Below are positions 28,180 to 37,495 of a stretch of 64,000 bases of DNA, piece after piece. The notes under the pieces were generated by a model. That model was not told the DNA's origin and made no database searches. It saw only the letters and a list, made by a program, of their open reading frames with translations. Both the position numbers and the translations under genes were made by a program. The number at the start of each line of letters is the position of its first letter. Position 1 is the stretch's first letter. This stretch comes from an uncultured Saccharospirillaceae bacterium (GTDB lineage Bacteria; Pseudomonadota; Gammaproteobacteria; Pseudomonadales; Oceanobacteraceae), in contig CANNFT010000003.1 in NCBI GenBank assembly GCA_947503895.1, positions 496,001 to 560,000 of the forward strand, in the 5' to 3' direction.

Positions 28180-29379
28180 ATGGCTATCAAAGCACAAAAT
28201 ATTCTTTTCTTAAATCAAATGGCAGGTCCTTTGTTTAGAGAGTTAGCAGAAGATCTTTCGGAAGCATTACCAGGTGTGAGTATTTTAAAAACCGGTCATC
28301 CCGATACTTTGGCTATTGGAAGTTCAACGAATAAACTGGTTATTGAGGCATATCCCGAGTATGAGCGTGCTTCCTACTTCACACGTATTCTTAGTTGGTT
28401 GAGGTATACGTTGTTAGTGGGCGTAGCGATGTTTAAAGCTGATAGAAATACAGCTATTTTTATCGTGTCAAATCCTCCGCTATTAGGCCCAGCAGCTTGG
28501 TTGGTGAATAAGCTGAAAAACGTTCCCTATATCGTACTAGTTTATGATTTGCATCCTGATACGATGGTGAGCTTTGGAGTCTTGAAAGAATCTTCTCTTA
28601 GTACTCGTGTTTGGCGCTGGGTAAATAGAATGGTCTGGAATAATGCTTCTGCTGTCTATACTTTGGGCCCTGTGATGGCGGAAAATTTAGCGAAGCAGTT
28701 CGATGTAAAAAAGACCTTGTTGGGTGAAGTCGGTGTGATTCCACCTTGGGCAGACACTGATAAAATCAAACCAATTGTTAAGAGTGATAACACGTTAACT
28801 ACAGAGTTGAATCAACAAGATAAAATAACTGTTTTATATTCGGGTAATATGGGCGTTAGTCACGATATTGATAGCATTTTACAGGCGGCTAATATCTTAA
28901 AAGATGATCCTAAGATTGCATTTTTAATGATTGGTGAAGGTGCTAAATGGCAGGATGCCGTAGATTTTCAGAAGCGGCATCAGCTGGAAAACTTACATAT
29001 TTTACCTTTTCAGCCAGAAGAAAAACTACCTTATACGATGGCTCTAGCCGATATTGCTTTGGTGGCGCTAGATGCAGGCGCTGAAGGGTTAATGATTCCC
29101 AGTAAGATGTTTTATTATATGGCTGCTGGTGCTGCTGTAGTGGGGATTTGTTCTGGTCGCAATGATGTCTCTGAGGTTGTAAATGCTGCTAAATGTGGTG
29201 TTACGGTTGAGCCTAATAGGCCTGAGGTTTTAGCCAATGTGATCAAAGAACTATCTTGCAATAAGGGTGATCTAAATAGGTTTAAGCAAAAGTCTCGTGA
29301 AGCAGCAGAGGCTAGTTATTCTCGCACGGCTTGCATGCAAAATTTGACTAGTAGTGTAGTGTACGTATTGAATTCTTAA
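28180..29379 (+). CDS. WcaI/WbuB-like glycosyltransferase family 4 protein
   Basis: A 399-residue GT-B-fold enzyme. The segments FIVSNPPLLGPAAW, VYDLHPDTMVSFG and YSGNMGVSHD, with the C-terminal EGLMIPSKMFYYMAAG, are characteristic of the WcaI/WbuB group, which often transfers L-fucosamine or fucose residues near the reducing end of a repeat unit. That would fit GDP-L-fucose made by gmd and fcl here, but the donor is an inference. From this gene onward base composition returns towards the chromosomal level, so the locus is a mosaic with a joint near 28.18 kb. Confidence 0.85.
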   Translation: MAIKAQNILFLNQMAGPLFRELAEDLSEALPGVSILKTGHPDTLAIGSSTNKLVIEAYPEYERASYFTRILSWLRYTLLVGVAMFKADRNTAIFIVSNPPLLGPAAWLVNKLKNVPYIVLVYDLHPDTMVSFGVLKESSLSTRVWRWVNRMVWNNASAVYTLGPVMAENLAKQFDVKKTLLGEVGVIPPWADTDKIKPIVKSDNTLTTELNQQDKITVLYSGNMGVSHDIDSILQAANILKDDPKIAFLMIGEGAKWQDAVDFQKRHQLENLHILPFQPEEKLPYTMALADIALVALDAGAEGLMIPSKMFYYMAAGAAVVGICSGRNDVSEVVNAAKCGVTVEPNRPEVLANVIKELSCNKGDLNRFKQKSREAAEASYSRTACMQNLTSSVVYVLNS

Positions 29380-29390
29380 AGGGGCATGCC

Positions 29391-30557
29391 GTGCGGCCAT
29401 TTAAATTAACAAAAGTTGAATCATTGCTGTGTTTATGTATTAGGCATTGTGATTTTCTAGAAAAAGATAAAATAGTTTTACTGTATAATGAGTTGGGAGA
29501 TGATGCAGTATATGCGTCGGCAAAACACAACGGTGTAGCTTCGATAACTGCACATGCTTTAAGTCTTTGTTTAGATGAATCTATCTTACCTCAACGCTGG
29601 AAAGATGAATATTTAGCTATAGAAGATAAGTTAACAGATTACATGTTGGAGCTTGATAAGGTGGCTAGTTTACTTGCCCAGCATGATATCCCTTTACTTG
29701 CTTTAAAGAATAGCGGGATCACTAGAGGTATGTATCCCTATTTAGGCTCTTGCCCAATGGGCGATATAGATGTTCTTGTGAGCAAAAAACAGTTCAGAGA
29801 GGCTCATGATATATTAACGGAAAAGGGCTATACCCTAAAGTTTCGTTGTGAGTTTGAAGAGGACAGCATTTTGGCTGCGGAGCATGGTGGTGGGGCTGAA
29901 TATTCTGTAGAGCTGGAAGGAGGTCGGCACTTGTGGTTTGAATTACAATGGCGCCCTGTTGCCGGACGTTGGATTCAGCCTGAACAAGAGCCAAAAGCTG
30001 ATGAGTTAGTCGAACGCTCCATTGCGATAGAAGGGTCGGATGTTCGCTTACTTTCACCTGAAGATAATTTGTTGCAAGTCGCGTTGCATACGGCCAAGCA
30101 TACATTTGTTCGTGCACCAGGATTTCGATTGCATACGGATGTAGATCGTATTGTGTCAACCCAAAACATTGATTGGGATTTGTTTGTCGATAGAGTAATT
30201 GCGCTGAAGACAAAAACCGCGGTTTACATGTCTTTGGCGATGGCAAAGACCTTGTTAGGTACGCCAGTACCTAGAGATGTATTAGGAAAGATACAGCCAA
30301 ATACTTTCAAGATTAAGCTTATGCAAACCTGGCTAGAAAAGGTAGGAATTTTTGATCCTGATGCTTCGAAGTGGAGTAAGCCTGGTTATATCGTTTTTGT
30401 CAGTATGTTATATGACACGATAGGAGATTTTGTGGGGGGCGTTTTTCCTAATGCTGAAAAAATGAAGGAACAATATGAGTTTTCAAATGGCTTATTGTTA
30501 CCTGTTTACCACGTGAAGCGTATCCTATCTTTGTTGTTTAAGAGGGCTAATACATAA
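29391..30557 (+). CDS. Nucleotidyltransferase-fold protein (uncharacterised, Pfam NTP_transf_5-like)
   Basis: A 388-residue cytoplasmic protein with LLALKNSGI and then the metal-binding GDIDVLV (G124-V130, D125 and D127), and a helical C-terminal half with LHTAKH. This arrangement is that of the poorly characterised nucleotidyltransferase family found in many polysaccharide, exosortase and peptide-modification clusters. Its reaction is not known. Start is GTG 29391 with GGGG upstream. The stop overlaps the ATG of the phosphoglycosyl transferase by one base, so it is probably made together with the enzyme that starts the repeat unit. Confidence 0.7.
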   Translation: MRPFKLTKVESLLCLCIRHCDFLEKDKIVLLYNELGDDAVYASAKHNGVASITAHALSLCLDESILPQRWKDEYLAIEDKLTDYMLELDKVASLLAQHDIPLLALKNSGITRGMYPYLGSCPMGDIDVLVSKKQFREAHDILTEKGYTLKFRCEFEEDSILAAEHGGGAEYSVELEGGRHLWFELQWRPVAGRWIQPEQEPKADELVERSIAIEGSDVRLLSPEDNLLQVALHTAKHTFVRAPGFRLHTDVDRIVSTQNIDWDLFVDRVIALKTKTAVYMSLAMAKTLLGTPVPRDVLGKIQPNTFKIKLMQTWLEKVGIFDPDASKWSKPGYIVFVSMLYDTIGDFVGGVFPNAEKMKEQYEFSNGLLLPVYHVKRILSLLFKRANT

Positions 30558-31171
30558 TGTTAAAGCGCAGTTTTGATTTTATCGTTGCCTTGCTAGCTTT
30601 GTTTCTTCTTAGTCCTGTATTGATTGTGGTTTCCTTCCTTGTTGTTAGGAAAATGGGACGTCCGGTATTGTTTAAACAGGCTAGGCCTGGCTTAAATAAT
30701 CAGACATTTTATATGTATAAATTTCGAAGCATGACGGATACCAAGGATGTCAGCGGTACATTGTTAACGGATGAACAGCGAATTACTGGACTTGGTCATT
30801 TTTTGCGAAGTTCTAGTATTGATGAATTACCGGGATTATGGAATGTTTTGGTTGGGGATATGAGTTTAGTTGGACCTAGGCCTCTGTTGATAGAATATCT
30901 AGATCGTTATACTCCGGAGCAAGCCAGGCGACATGAAGTAAAGCCAGGTATTACCGGCTGGGCGCAGGTGAATGGGCGTAATGCGATCAGGTGGGAGGAT
31001 AAATTTAGGTTGGATGTTTGGTATGTAGAAAACCAAAGTTTCTTATTGGATATTAAGATTCTTTTTTTAACAGTAAAGAAAGTTTTTTTTAAAGAAGATA
31101 TTAGTCAGGATGGGCATGCGACTAAGCCCGCTTTTATGGGCAGCCAAACAGATACAAAAAATAATAAATAA
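30557..31171 (+). CDS. Initiating phosphoglycosyl transferase (PglC/WbaP-type sugar transferase)
   Basis: A small 204-residue monotopic enzyme. It has one N-terminal hydrophobic re-entrant helix (about residues 8-30), KFRSMTD, the catalytic Asp-Glu dyad D89-E90 in SIDELP, and the block GDMSLVGPRPL. It moves a sugar-1-phosphate from UDP-sugar to undecaprenyl phosphate, starting the repeat unit. Its short form is like PglC, which prefers UDP-diNAc-bacillosamine and similar 4-amino-6-deoxy sugars. That suits the dehydratase and aminotransferase genes nearby. Confidence 0.9.
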   Translation: MLKRSFDFIVALLALFLLSPVLIVVSFLVVRKMGRPVLFKQARPGLNNQTFYMYKFRSMTDTKDVSGTLLTDEQRITGLGHFLRSSSIDELPGLWNVLVGDMSLVGPRPLLIEYLDRYTPEQARRHEVKPGITGWAQVNGRNAIRWEDKFRLDVWYVENQSFLLDIKILFLTVKKVFFKEDISQDGHATKPAFMGSQTDTKNNK

Positions 31172-31209
31172 TCGTTTAGAATGGATTTTACACTCGTTTA
31201 AACTTAGTG

Positions 31210-32205
31210 ATGGGTAATGTAGTGAAAGAATTTAATATACTGTTTGCTGCTGCAGGCAGAAGAGTTTCGTTATTAAGAAGTTTTCGTAAGGCGATGGATG
31301 ACTTAGGGTTAAAAGGTAAAGTTTTTGCTGCAGATGCGGGTTCTTCTGCTCCTGCGTCTTTTGTTGCAGACGAAAGAGTTTTAGTTCCACGAGTAGATTC
31401 AGCTGATTATATTTCTTCTTTAAAAACTATTTGTCAAGACAGGGATATCAGTTTAGTCATCTCTCTTATTGATACCGATTTAACGTTGTTATCGCACCAT
31501 AAGACAGAATTTGCAGAAGAGGGTATTACATTATTGGTGTGTGATGAAGAAACTAATGCTATTTGCTTTGACAAGTTAAGCAGCTATGAATTCTTCACTG
31601 CTAACGATATCAATACACCTGAAGTTTTAACCGAGGATGAAGTAGCTGCTTTAACCTTGGATGATTTACCTATAATGATCAAACCATGGGATGGTAGCTG
31701 TAGTGTCGGTGTGAATATTGTAACAACGATGGATGAGTTGGCTTTTTATAAGGCGAATACACACCATGCAATGGTTCAGCGATTAATTCAAGGTGACGAA
31801 TATACCTGTGATGCTTATGTTGATTTTAGCGGGAGTGTTCGTTGTGTTGTGCCTAGAAAACGTCTGGAAACGAGAGCAGGCGAAGTCAGCAAAGGTTTAA
31901 CGGTAAATGATCCTGTGATTATTGAAGCGGTCATTGATTGCGTTAATAAACTTCCTCATGCTGTTGGTTGTATGACTATACAGTGTTTTAAGGAGCCTGA
32001 TGGCAGTGTATCTTTTATTGAAATTAACCCTCGTTTTGGCGGCGGCCATCCTTTAACGATTCATGCAGGTGCAAATTTCCCTAAATGGATTCTGCAGGAA
32101 TTGATGGATGTGCAGTGTGATGCTTCTTTTGATGGTTGGCAGGATGACTTGGCTATGTTGCGTTTTGATGATGAAATAATTGTTAAGGGTTCTGAGATTC
32201 GATGA
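31210..32205 (+). CDS. ATP-grasp family ligase (carbamoyl-phosphate-synthase-like)
   Basis: A 331-residue ATP-grasp enzyme. The central part has PIMIKPWDGSCSVGV (nucleotide-binding loop) and the C-terminal part has FIEINPRFGGGHPL, carrying the metal-binding glutamate and asparagine. ATP-grasp proteins form amide or peptide bonds through an acyl phosphate. Placed with an aminotransferase and a WbpM-like dehydratase, it may attach an amino or hydroxy acid to the 4-amino group of the sugar; that is inference. ATG 31210 is used; the in-frame GTG at 31207 is equally possible. It overlaps the HAD gene by four bases. Confidence 0.78.
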   Translation: MGNVVKEFNILFAAAGRRVSLLRSFRKAMDDLGLKGKVFAADAGSSAPASFVADERVLVPRVDSADYISSLKTICQDRDISLVISLIDTDLTLLSHHKTEFAEEGITLLVCDEETNAICFDKLSSYEFFTANDINTPEVLTEDEVAALTLDDLPIMIKPWDGSCSVGVNIVTTMDELAFYKANTHHAMVQRLIQGDEYTCDAYVDFSGSVRCVVPRKRLETRAGEVSKGLTVNDPVIIEAVIDCVNKLPHAVGCMTIQCFKEPDGSVSFIEINPRFGGGHPLTIHAGANFPKWILQELMDVQCDASFDGWQDDLAMLRFDDEIIVKGSEIR

Positions 32206-32879
32206 TTAATACTGTGGTATTTGATCTGGATGATACTCTTTATCTAGAGCGAGATTATGTGGAAAGTGGTTTTAAAGCTGTAGATGCTTTTTTGCAAGAA
32301 AAGGGAATTGAAGGTTTTTTTCAGTCTTCTTGGAGCTACTTTGAAAAAGGTGGACGAGGTGATACTTTTAATGTGGCACTTGATGATTTGGGTGTTACAT
32401 ATGATAAGCGTTTTATCACGGGGTTGATTGCGGTATATCGCGAGCATATCCCAAATATATCTTTATTGCCTGATTCACTCAAGATCATTAAAGCTTTACA
32501 GGGGAAGTATCATTTAGGATTGATTACTGATGGTTATTCGCAAGTACAGAATAACAAGGTTGATGCGCTGGGTTTGAGAAGTTTGTTAGACTACGTCGTA
32601 ATCACTGATAACTTGGGGAAATCAGGAGAGTTCTGGAAGCCCCATGTGAAACCTTATCAAACTACTTCTACAAACTTTTCTGCTTCAAGTTATGAATGTC
32701 TATATATTGGCGACAATATAAAGAAAGATTTTGTAGCTGCAAATAAGCTTGGGTGGACAACAGTGCAGATCTGCCGTGAAGGTGGTGAATACAATGAGCA
32801 ATATTTATCACGTATGTATGAAGCCGATTATCAAATTACCTCATTGAATGAGTTGCCAGAGCTGCTCTCTAGATTATAA
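32202..32879 (+). CDS. HAD-superfamily hydrolase
   Basis: A 225-residue haloacid-dehalogenase-type phosphatase with FDLDDTLYLE (D8, D10), the LITDG motif (motif II), a conserved lysine region and IGDNIKKDF (motif IV). It overlaps the ATP-grasp gene by four bases and lies 14 bases before the aminotransferase, forming a tight cassette. It may dephosphorylate an intermediate or product of the ATP-grasp reaction. The exact substrate is unknown. Confidence 0.82.
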   Translation: MINTVVFDLDDTLYLERDYVESGFKAVDAFLQEKGIEGFFQSSWSYFEKGGRGDTFNVALDDLGVTYDKRFITGLIAVYREHIPNISLLPDSLKIIKALQGKYHLGLITDGYSQVQNNKVDALGLRSLLDYVVITDNLGKSGEFWKPHVKPYQTTSTNFSASSYECLYIGDNIKKDFVAANKLGWTTVQICREGGEYNEQYLSRMYEADYQITSLNELPELLSRL

Positions 32880-32893
32880 GTGTAGTATCAATT

Positions 32894-34069
32894 ATGAATA
32901 TGAACGTAAATTCAACTTGGCCTAGTTTCACCCAAGAAGAAGCCGATGCAGTATCGCGTGTCCTTTTGTCTAATAAGGTGAACTACTGGACCGGACAGGA
33001 GTGTCGTCAGTTCGAAAAAGAATTTTCATCTTGGTCTGATTGTAAGTATGCGGTAGCGGTTGCTAACGGCACGCTTGCTTTAGATCTTGCTTTAAAGGCT
33101 ATGGGTATTGGTGTTGGCGATGAGGTAATTGTTACACCGCGTACTTTCCTGGCATCTGTTTCTTCTGTTGTTACCGCAGGCGCAACTCCAGTGTTCGCTG
33201 ACGTCGATTTAAATTCCCAAAATATTGAAGCGGAATTTATTGAAAAAGTTATAACAAGTAAAACGAAAGCTGTAATAGTTGTGCACTTAGCGGGCATGCC
33301 TGCGGATATGGATAGCATTATGGCGTTATCAGAAGAATATGATTTCTATGTCATTGAGGATTGTGCTCAGGCTCACGGTGCTTCTTATAAAGGTAAGTCT
33401 GTGGGTTCTATTGGTCATATTGGCTGCTGGTCGTTTTGCCAGGATAAGATTATGACCACGGGCGGTGAGGGTGGGATGGTCACCACCGATGATGAAACGA
33501 TGTGGCGTAAAATGTGGTCTTACAAAGATCATGGTAAAAGTTATGAGGCGGTTTACGAGCGTGAACATGCGCCCGGTTTCCGTTGGCTGCATGAAAGCTT
33601 TGGCACCAATTGGCGTATGACAGAGATGCAAGCAGTTATAGGGCGGATTCAATTAAAGCGGATGCCGGGTTGGACAGAAAAACGTAGGCATCATGCCAGA
33701 TTGATTGATGCAGTGTCTGATGAGTTTAGTGTTGTTAGGTCTGTGAAAGTCCCATTAGATATTGAACATGCAGAGTATAAGCATTACTTATTTGTTGTTC
33801 CTGAAGAGCTTTCTGCCGGATGGGCTCGAGATAAAATTATTGATGCAATGGTAGAAAGGGGCGTACCTTGTTATCAGGGCAGTTGTTCAGAAGTTTACTT
33901 GGAAAAAGCGTTTGAAGGCACTGGTTGGCGTCCTGAAAAGGCGTTGATAAATGCTCGGATGTTAGGAGAAACTAGCTTAATGTTTTTGGTCCATCCCTCA
34001 CTAACAATTACTGAGATTGAACAAACTTGCAAAGCGCTAAAAGAAGTGTTGACTTTGGCTCAACTTTAA
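32894..34069 (+). CDS. DegT/DnrJ/EryC1-family sugar aminotransferase
   Basis: A 391-residue PLP enzyme of the sugar aminotransferase family. VANGTLALDLAL binds the cofactor phosphate, VIEDCAQAHGA carries the PLP-ring aspartate (D156), and K185 in SFCQDK is the Schiff-base lysine. Members such as PglE and WbpE aminate keto-sugars bound to UDP or dTDP. The likely substrate is the 4-keto-6-deoxy product of the WbpM-like dehydratase encoded next to it on the other strand. It is the last plus-strand gene of the locus; only weak inverted repeats follow. Confidence 0.9.
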   Translation: MNMNVNSTWPSFTQEEADAVSRVLLSNKVNYWTGQECRQFEKEFSSWSDCKYAVAVANGTLALDLALKAMGIGVGDEVIVTPRTFLASVSSVVTAGATPVFADVDLNSQNIEAEFIEKVITSKTKAVIVVHLAGMPADMDSIMALSEEYDFYVIEDCAQAHGASYKGKSVGSIGHIGCWSFCQDKIMTTGGEGGMVTTDDETMWRKMWSYKDHGKSYEAVYEREHAPGFRWLHESFGTNWRMTEMQAVIGRIQLKRMPGWTEKRRHHARLIDAVSDEFSVVRSVKVPLDIEHAEYKHYLFVVPEELSAGWARDKIIDAMVERGVPCYQGSCSEVYLEKAFEGTGWRPEKALINARMLGETSLMFLVHPSLTITEIEQTCKALKEVLTLAQL

Positions 34070-34142
34070 GGTTATCGATTTCAGTGAACTACTTCACTTG
34101 AGTCATTCTTTTGAATCCAAAACTGCTTGAGAATGAGGCTTA

Positions 34143-36074
34143 TCATGGGTTTTGCATGCCATTTTTTAAGCTTTGATTATGAATCCAATCCGGATTTTCG
34201 CTTTGCTTATTAAACGCAGCAGGTGCATCCAGTAATAAATTTATAACATCCTCAACTTTGAATTCTTGGCAGGCTTTATCAAGTCTATTTAGCAGGTTGT
34301 GCGTTTCAGGCCAAGTTAAGTGCGCCTCATTTGCGGTCATTATTCTTGGGTGCTCGGTCCCTTCGACATCATCACCGACAAGTAGCTCTTCATAGAGCTT
34401 TTCACCCGGCCTAAGACCTGTAAATTGTATCTCTATATCTCCTGATACGTTAGATTCTGATTTCTCTGTCAGTCCAGATAATTGAATCATGCGCTGTGCT
34501 AGTTCATATATTTTGACGGGTTCGCCCATGTCAAGCACAAACACATCCCCACCTTTTCCCATTGCACCAGCTTGAAGTACTAGCTGAGATGCTTCGGGGA
34601 TTGTCATAAAATATCGAATAATTTCAGGGTGTGTCACTGTTATTGGGCCCCCAGATGCTATTTGACTTCTGAAAAGGGGGACTACAGAACCCGAGGAGCC
34701 GAGAACGTTTCCAAAGCGTACCATACAAAAGCGAGTATCTGACTGGCGCTCAGCAAGAGCTTGTAAAACCAGTTCAGCAACACGCTTGGAAGCGCCCATT
34801 ACGTTGGTAGGACGAACAGCTTTATCGGTTGAAATGAGTACAAAGCTATTAACTCCAGCACTAATCGCTGCTTCTGCACAGTGCCATGTACCAAATACAT
34901 TGTTTCGAACGCCTTCTACGATATTATGCTCAACTATCGGTACATGCTTATAGGCTGCAGCGTGGTAAATGGTATCTACTGAAAATGTAGAGAATATCGA
35001 TTCTAAACGACCCTGGTTCTGAACGGATCCTAAAAGGCTCACAATTTCACAATTACTATTGGTTGCTTTTTTTATTTCCAATAGCTCCTGCTCTATCTGA
35101 TATAGGCTATACTCGTTCAGTTCAATAAGGATGATTTTTTTAGGTGTTTGATCTATAGCTTGACGGCATATCTCAGAGCCAATGGACCCGCCCGCTCCTG
35201 TTATAAGTACTACCTGATTGGTTATACAGGATCCTAACAGCTTCTTATTCGGAGAAACTGAATCTCGACCCAATAGGTCTGAAACTTCAACATGTCGAAC
35301 CTCCTCAATTTTAGCCTTTCCGCTCACAATATCTTGAACGCTTGGTGTCGTAAGGACTTCAATATTATTGAGCTTTGATAAATTATTAATGACTTGTTTT
35401 CTTTGTGATGAAGATGCACTGCCTAGCGCAAGTAGCACTTTCATGGCGCTGTGCTGCCTTAACTTTTCTTCTAAATCTTCGCTCGACTCTACATTTAAGC
35501 CCTGTATGTTCGACCCCTGTTTCTTTCTATTATCATCTATGAAAAACGTTGCGCGAAAAGTATCGCTTCGAGCCAGCGAGGTAGCGAGCTGCACCCCTTG
35601 TATACCTGCGCCATAAATTGCTACCGGTATTTTGTTTGTGCTACTTAATTGATTTAGCAGGCTGCGCAGAAAAAAACGTGGCAAGCCGACTATTGCATAT
35701 GCAATAAAGAAATAAATAATGGGTACGGAACGAGGCAGCCCAGCGCCAAACAAAAAAGTACTGGTGCTTAACACAAGAGAGGAGATAGCTATAGACATGC
35801 CAATTCTTGTGTAGGCATCTTGAGTCATAAATCGAACGACTGCTCGATATAGTCCTAGCTTGACAAATAAAGCTAAACTGATGGCAGTAGTAGAAACAAT
35901 TGATGCAATTAAAGCATTGTTGATGTGCGAGGTTGGAAAGTCACCAACCCTAAGAATAAGGCTCAGTAAAATTGCTGTGGGGATGGCGATGCTGTCATAA
36001 GCGATCGAAATACTTCTTTTGGTATTTCTCGGTGCATTTAAAAAAAATTCAAGTGACTGATTTAATATTTTCAT
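34143..36074 (-). CDS. WbpM-type UDP-N-acetylglucosamine 4,6-dehydratase (membrane-bound)
   Basis: A 643-residue protein: about four N-terminal transmembrane helices (residues about 25-140), a first nucleotide-binding region (YGAGIQG, 154-160), and a C-terminal SDR domain with GAGGSIGS (293-300). Catalytic residues are S415, M426 and K430, the S-M-K arrangement of WbpM/FlaA1-like enzymes in which Met replaces Tyr. WbpM makes UDP-4-keto-6-deoxy-GlcNAc. ATG 36074 is preferred over TTG 36110. In P. aeruginosa wbpM also marks this end of the O-antigen locus, but there it runs with the cluster; here it faces it. Confidence 0.92.
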   Translation of the reverse strand: MKILNQSLEFFLNAPRNTKRSISIAYDSIAIPTAILLSLILRVGDFPTSHINNALIASIVSTTAISLALFVKLGLYRAVVRFMTQDAYTRIGMSIAISSLVLSTSTFLFGAGLPRSVPIIYFFIAYAIVGLPRFFLRSLLNQLSSTNKIPVAIYGAGIQGVQLATSLARSDTFRATFFIDDNRKKQGSNIQGLNVESSEDLEEKLRQHSAMKVLLALGSASSSQRKQVINNLSKLNNIEVLTTPSVQDIVSGKAKIEEVRHVEVSDLLGRDSVSPNKKLLGSCITNQVVLITGAGGSIGSEICRQAIDQTPKKIILIELNEYSLYQIEQELLEIKKATNSNCEIVSLLGSVQNQGRLESIFSTFSVDTIYHAAAYKHVPIVEHNIVEGVRNNVFGTWHCAEAAISAGVNSFVLISTDKAVRPTNVMGASKRVAELVLQALAERQSDTRFCMVRFGNVLGSSGSVVPLFRSQIASGGPITVTHPEIIRYFMTIPEASQLVLQAGAMGKGGDVFVLDMGEPVKIYELAQRMIQLSGLTEKSESNVSGDIEIQFTGLRPGEKLYEELLVGDDVEGTEHPRIMTANEAHLTWPETHNLLNRLDKACQEFKVEDVINLLLDAPAAFNKQSENPDWIHNQSLKNGMQNP

Positions 36075-36208
36075 TCTTTGCTCACTAAGAAATGGAGCTG
36101 ACCTATGCAAATAAAGCCATGTGTCTATAGGTTTTGTAGATTATTGACTGCACAGCTTTAATTAATTAGAGAGTGTAAATAGCCTTTATATCGATGCTCG
36201 TAAAGTAT

Positions 36209-37378
36209 TTATAGTGCAGTTTGCAATTTTTTCAGCGCTCCTTGAAGATTTCCCTGGCTCGTCGCAAAACTTATTCTCATGCAGCCGGATGTGCCAAATG
36301 CTGACCCAGGAACCAATGCCACACCAGCTTCAAGAAGCTTTTCAGCCAGCTCCAAGTCTGATGCCAATCCTAATTTATTGATTAGCCCTGAAAAATCTGG
36401 GAATACATAAAACGTCCCGTCGCCAGCTAAGCACTCAACACCATCTATCTCGTTTAACGCATTTACAATATAGTCGTGTCTTTTCTTGAATTCTTTGACC
36501 ATATTTGCCACGCACGATTGGTCACCATTTAACGCCGCTTCGGCTGCTGCTTGGGCTATTGAGCAGGGGTTGCTGGTACTTTGAGATTGAATCTTTTTCA
36601 TTGCACCAATCAAGGCCTGAGGGCCGGCGGCATAGCCTATTCTCCAGCCTGTCATCGAGTAGGCCTTTGAAACGCCATTCAGTACGATGCATCGGTCATA
36701 TAGATCCGGGCAGACTGTTAAGATGTTTTCAAACCCTTGGTCAGTCCAGAGAATGTGCTCATACATATCATCGGTTGCGACCAATATATTTGGATGCTTA
36801 AGTAAAACACTGCCAAGCGCTTCAAGTTCGGCTTTCGTATAGGCCATGCCTGATGGGTTTGAAGGGCTGTTCAGGACAACTAACTTAGTTTTAGGCGTGA
36901 TGGCTGCTTCGAGTTGCTCGGGTGTTATTTTAAAGCGAGACGATGAGTCTGTTTCAATGATAACAGGTACACCTTCGGCAATTTTGACCATATCTGGATA
37001 ACTGACCCAATATGGCGCAGGGATGACGACTTCGTCTCCAGGGTTCAGCAAGGCCAAGCTAAGGTTAAAGAAGCTTTGCTTGCCACCACTTGAAACCAAA
37101 ATCTGATTAGCTTCATAGTTCAAGCGATTATCGCGTTTAAATTTAGTGATAATGGCTTGTTTTAGTGATGGCGTACCGTCTACTGCTGTATATTTGGTGA
37201 AACCGTCATTGATGGCCTTAATAGCAGCTGCTTTTATATGATCCGGAGTATCAAAATCAGGCTCCCCAGCACCTAGCCCGATAATGTCTTTTCCTTCTGC
37301 TTTTAATTCGGCAGCACGGTTAGTAACGGCTAGAGTAGGTGAGGGTTTTATGCTTTGAACGCGATTTGATAGTGGCAT
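36209..37378 (-). CDS. Class I pyridoxal-phosphate aminotransferase (aspartate aminotransferase-like)
   Basis: A 389-residue fold-type I aminotransferase of the aspartate/aromatic group. It has GAGEPDFDTP near the N-terminus, the NSPSNPSG motif, and the PLP lysine K238 in SKAYSMTGWRIGY. It probably interconverts aspartate and oxaloacetate with glutamate, with aromatic or branched acids as other candidates. ATG 37378 fits family length; a TTG 57 bases upstream adds residues without support. Divergent from uvrB with about 117 bases between starts. The P. aeruginosa locus also has an aminotransferase beside uvrB. Confidence 0.92.
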   Translation of the reverse strand: MPLSNRVQSIKPSPTLAVTNRAAELKAEGKDIIGLGAGEPDFDTPDHIKAAAIKAINDGFTKYTAVDGTPSLKQAIITKFKRDNRLNYEANQILVSSGGKQSFFNLSLALLNPGDEVVIPAPYWVSYPDMVKIAEGVPVIIETDSSSRFKITPEQLEAAITPKTKLVVLNSPSNPSGMAYTKAELEALGSVLLKHPNILVATDDMYEHILWTDQGFENILTVCPDLYDRCIVLNGVSKAYSMTGWRIGYAAGPQALIGAMKKIQSQSTSNPCSIAQAAAEAALNGDQSCVANMVKEFKKRHDYIVNALNEIDGVECLAGDGTFYVFPDFSGLINKLGLASDLELAEKLLEAGVALVPGSAFGTSGCMRISFATSQGNLQGALKKLQTAL

Positions 37379-37495
37379 GTCCAAGGCGAATTCCTCTGCT
37401 ATAAATGACGGTAAGTGATTGATTAAACAGTACAAGTGCTGATTAAATCGGCCGGTAGTGTACCTGAATATAATATTGAATTATAGAAGAGAGTG

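Noticed and set aside
28180..29379. Naming the WcaI-like gene as a fucosamine transferase
   Set aside because: The group is clear but donor specificity cannot be read; no fnlABC-type UDP-L-FucNAc genes are present in the window.
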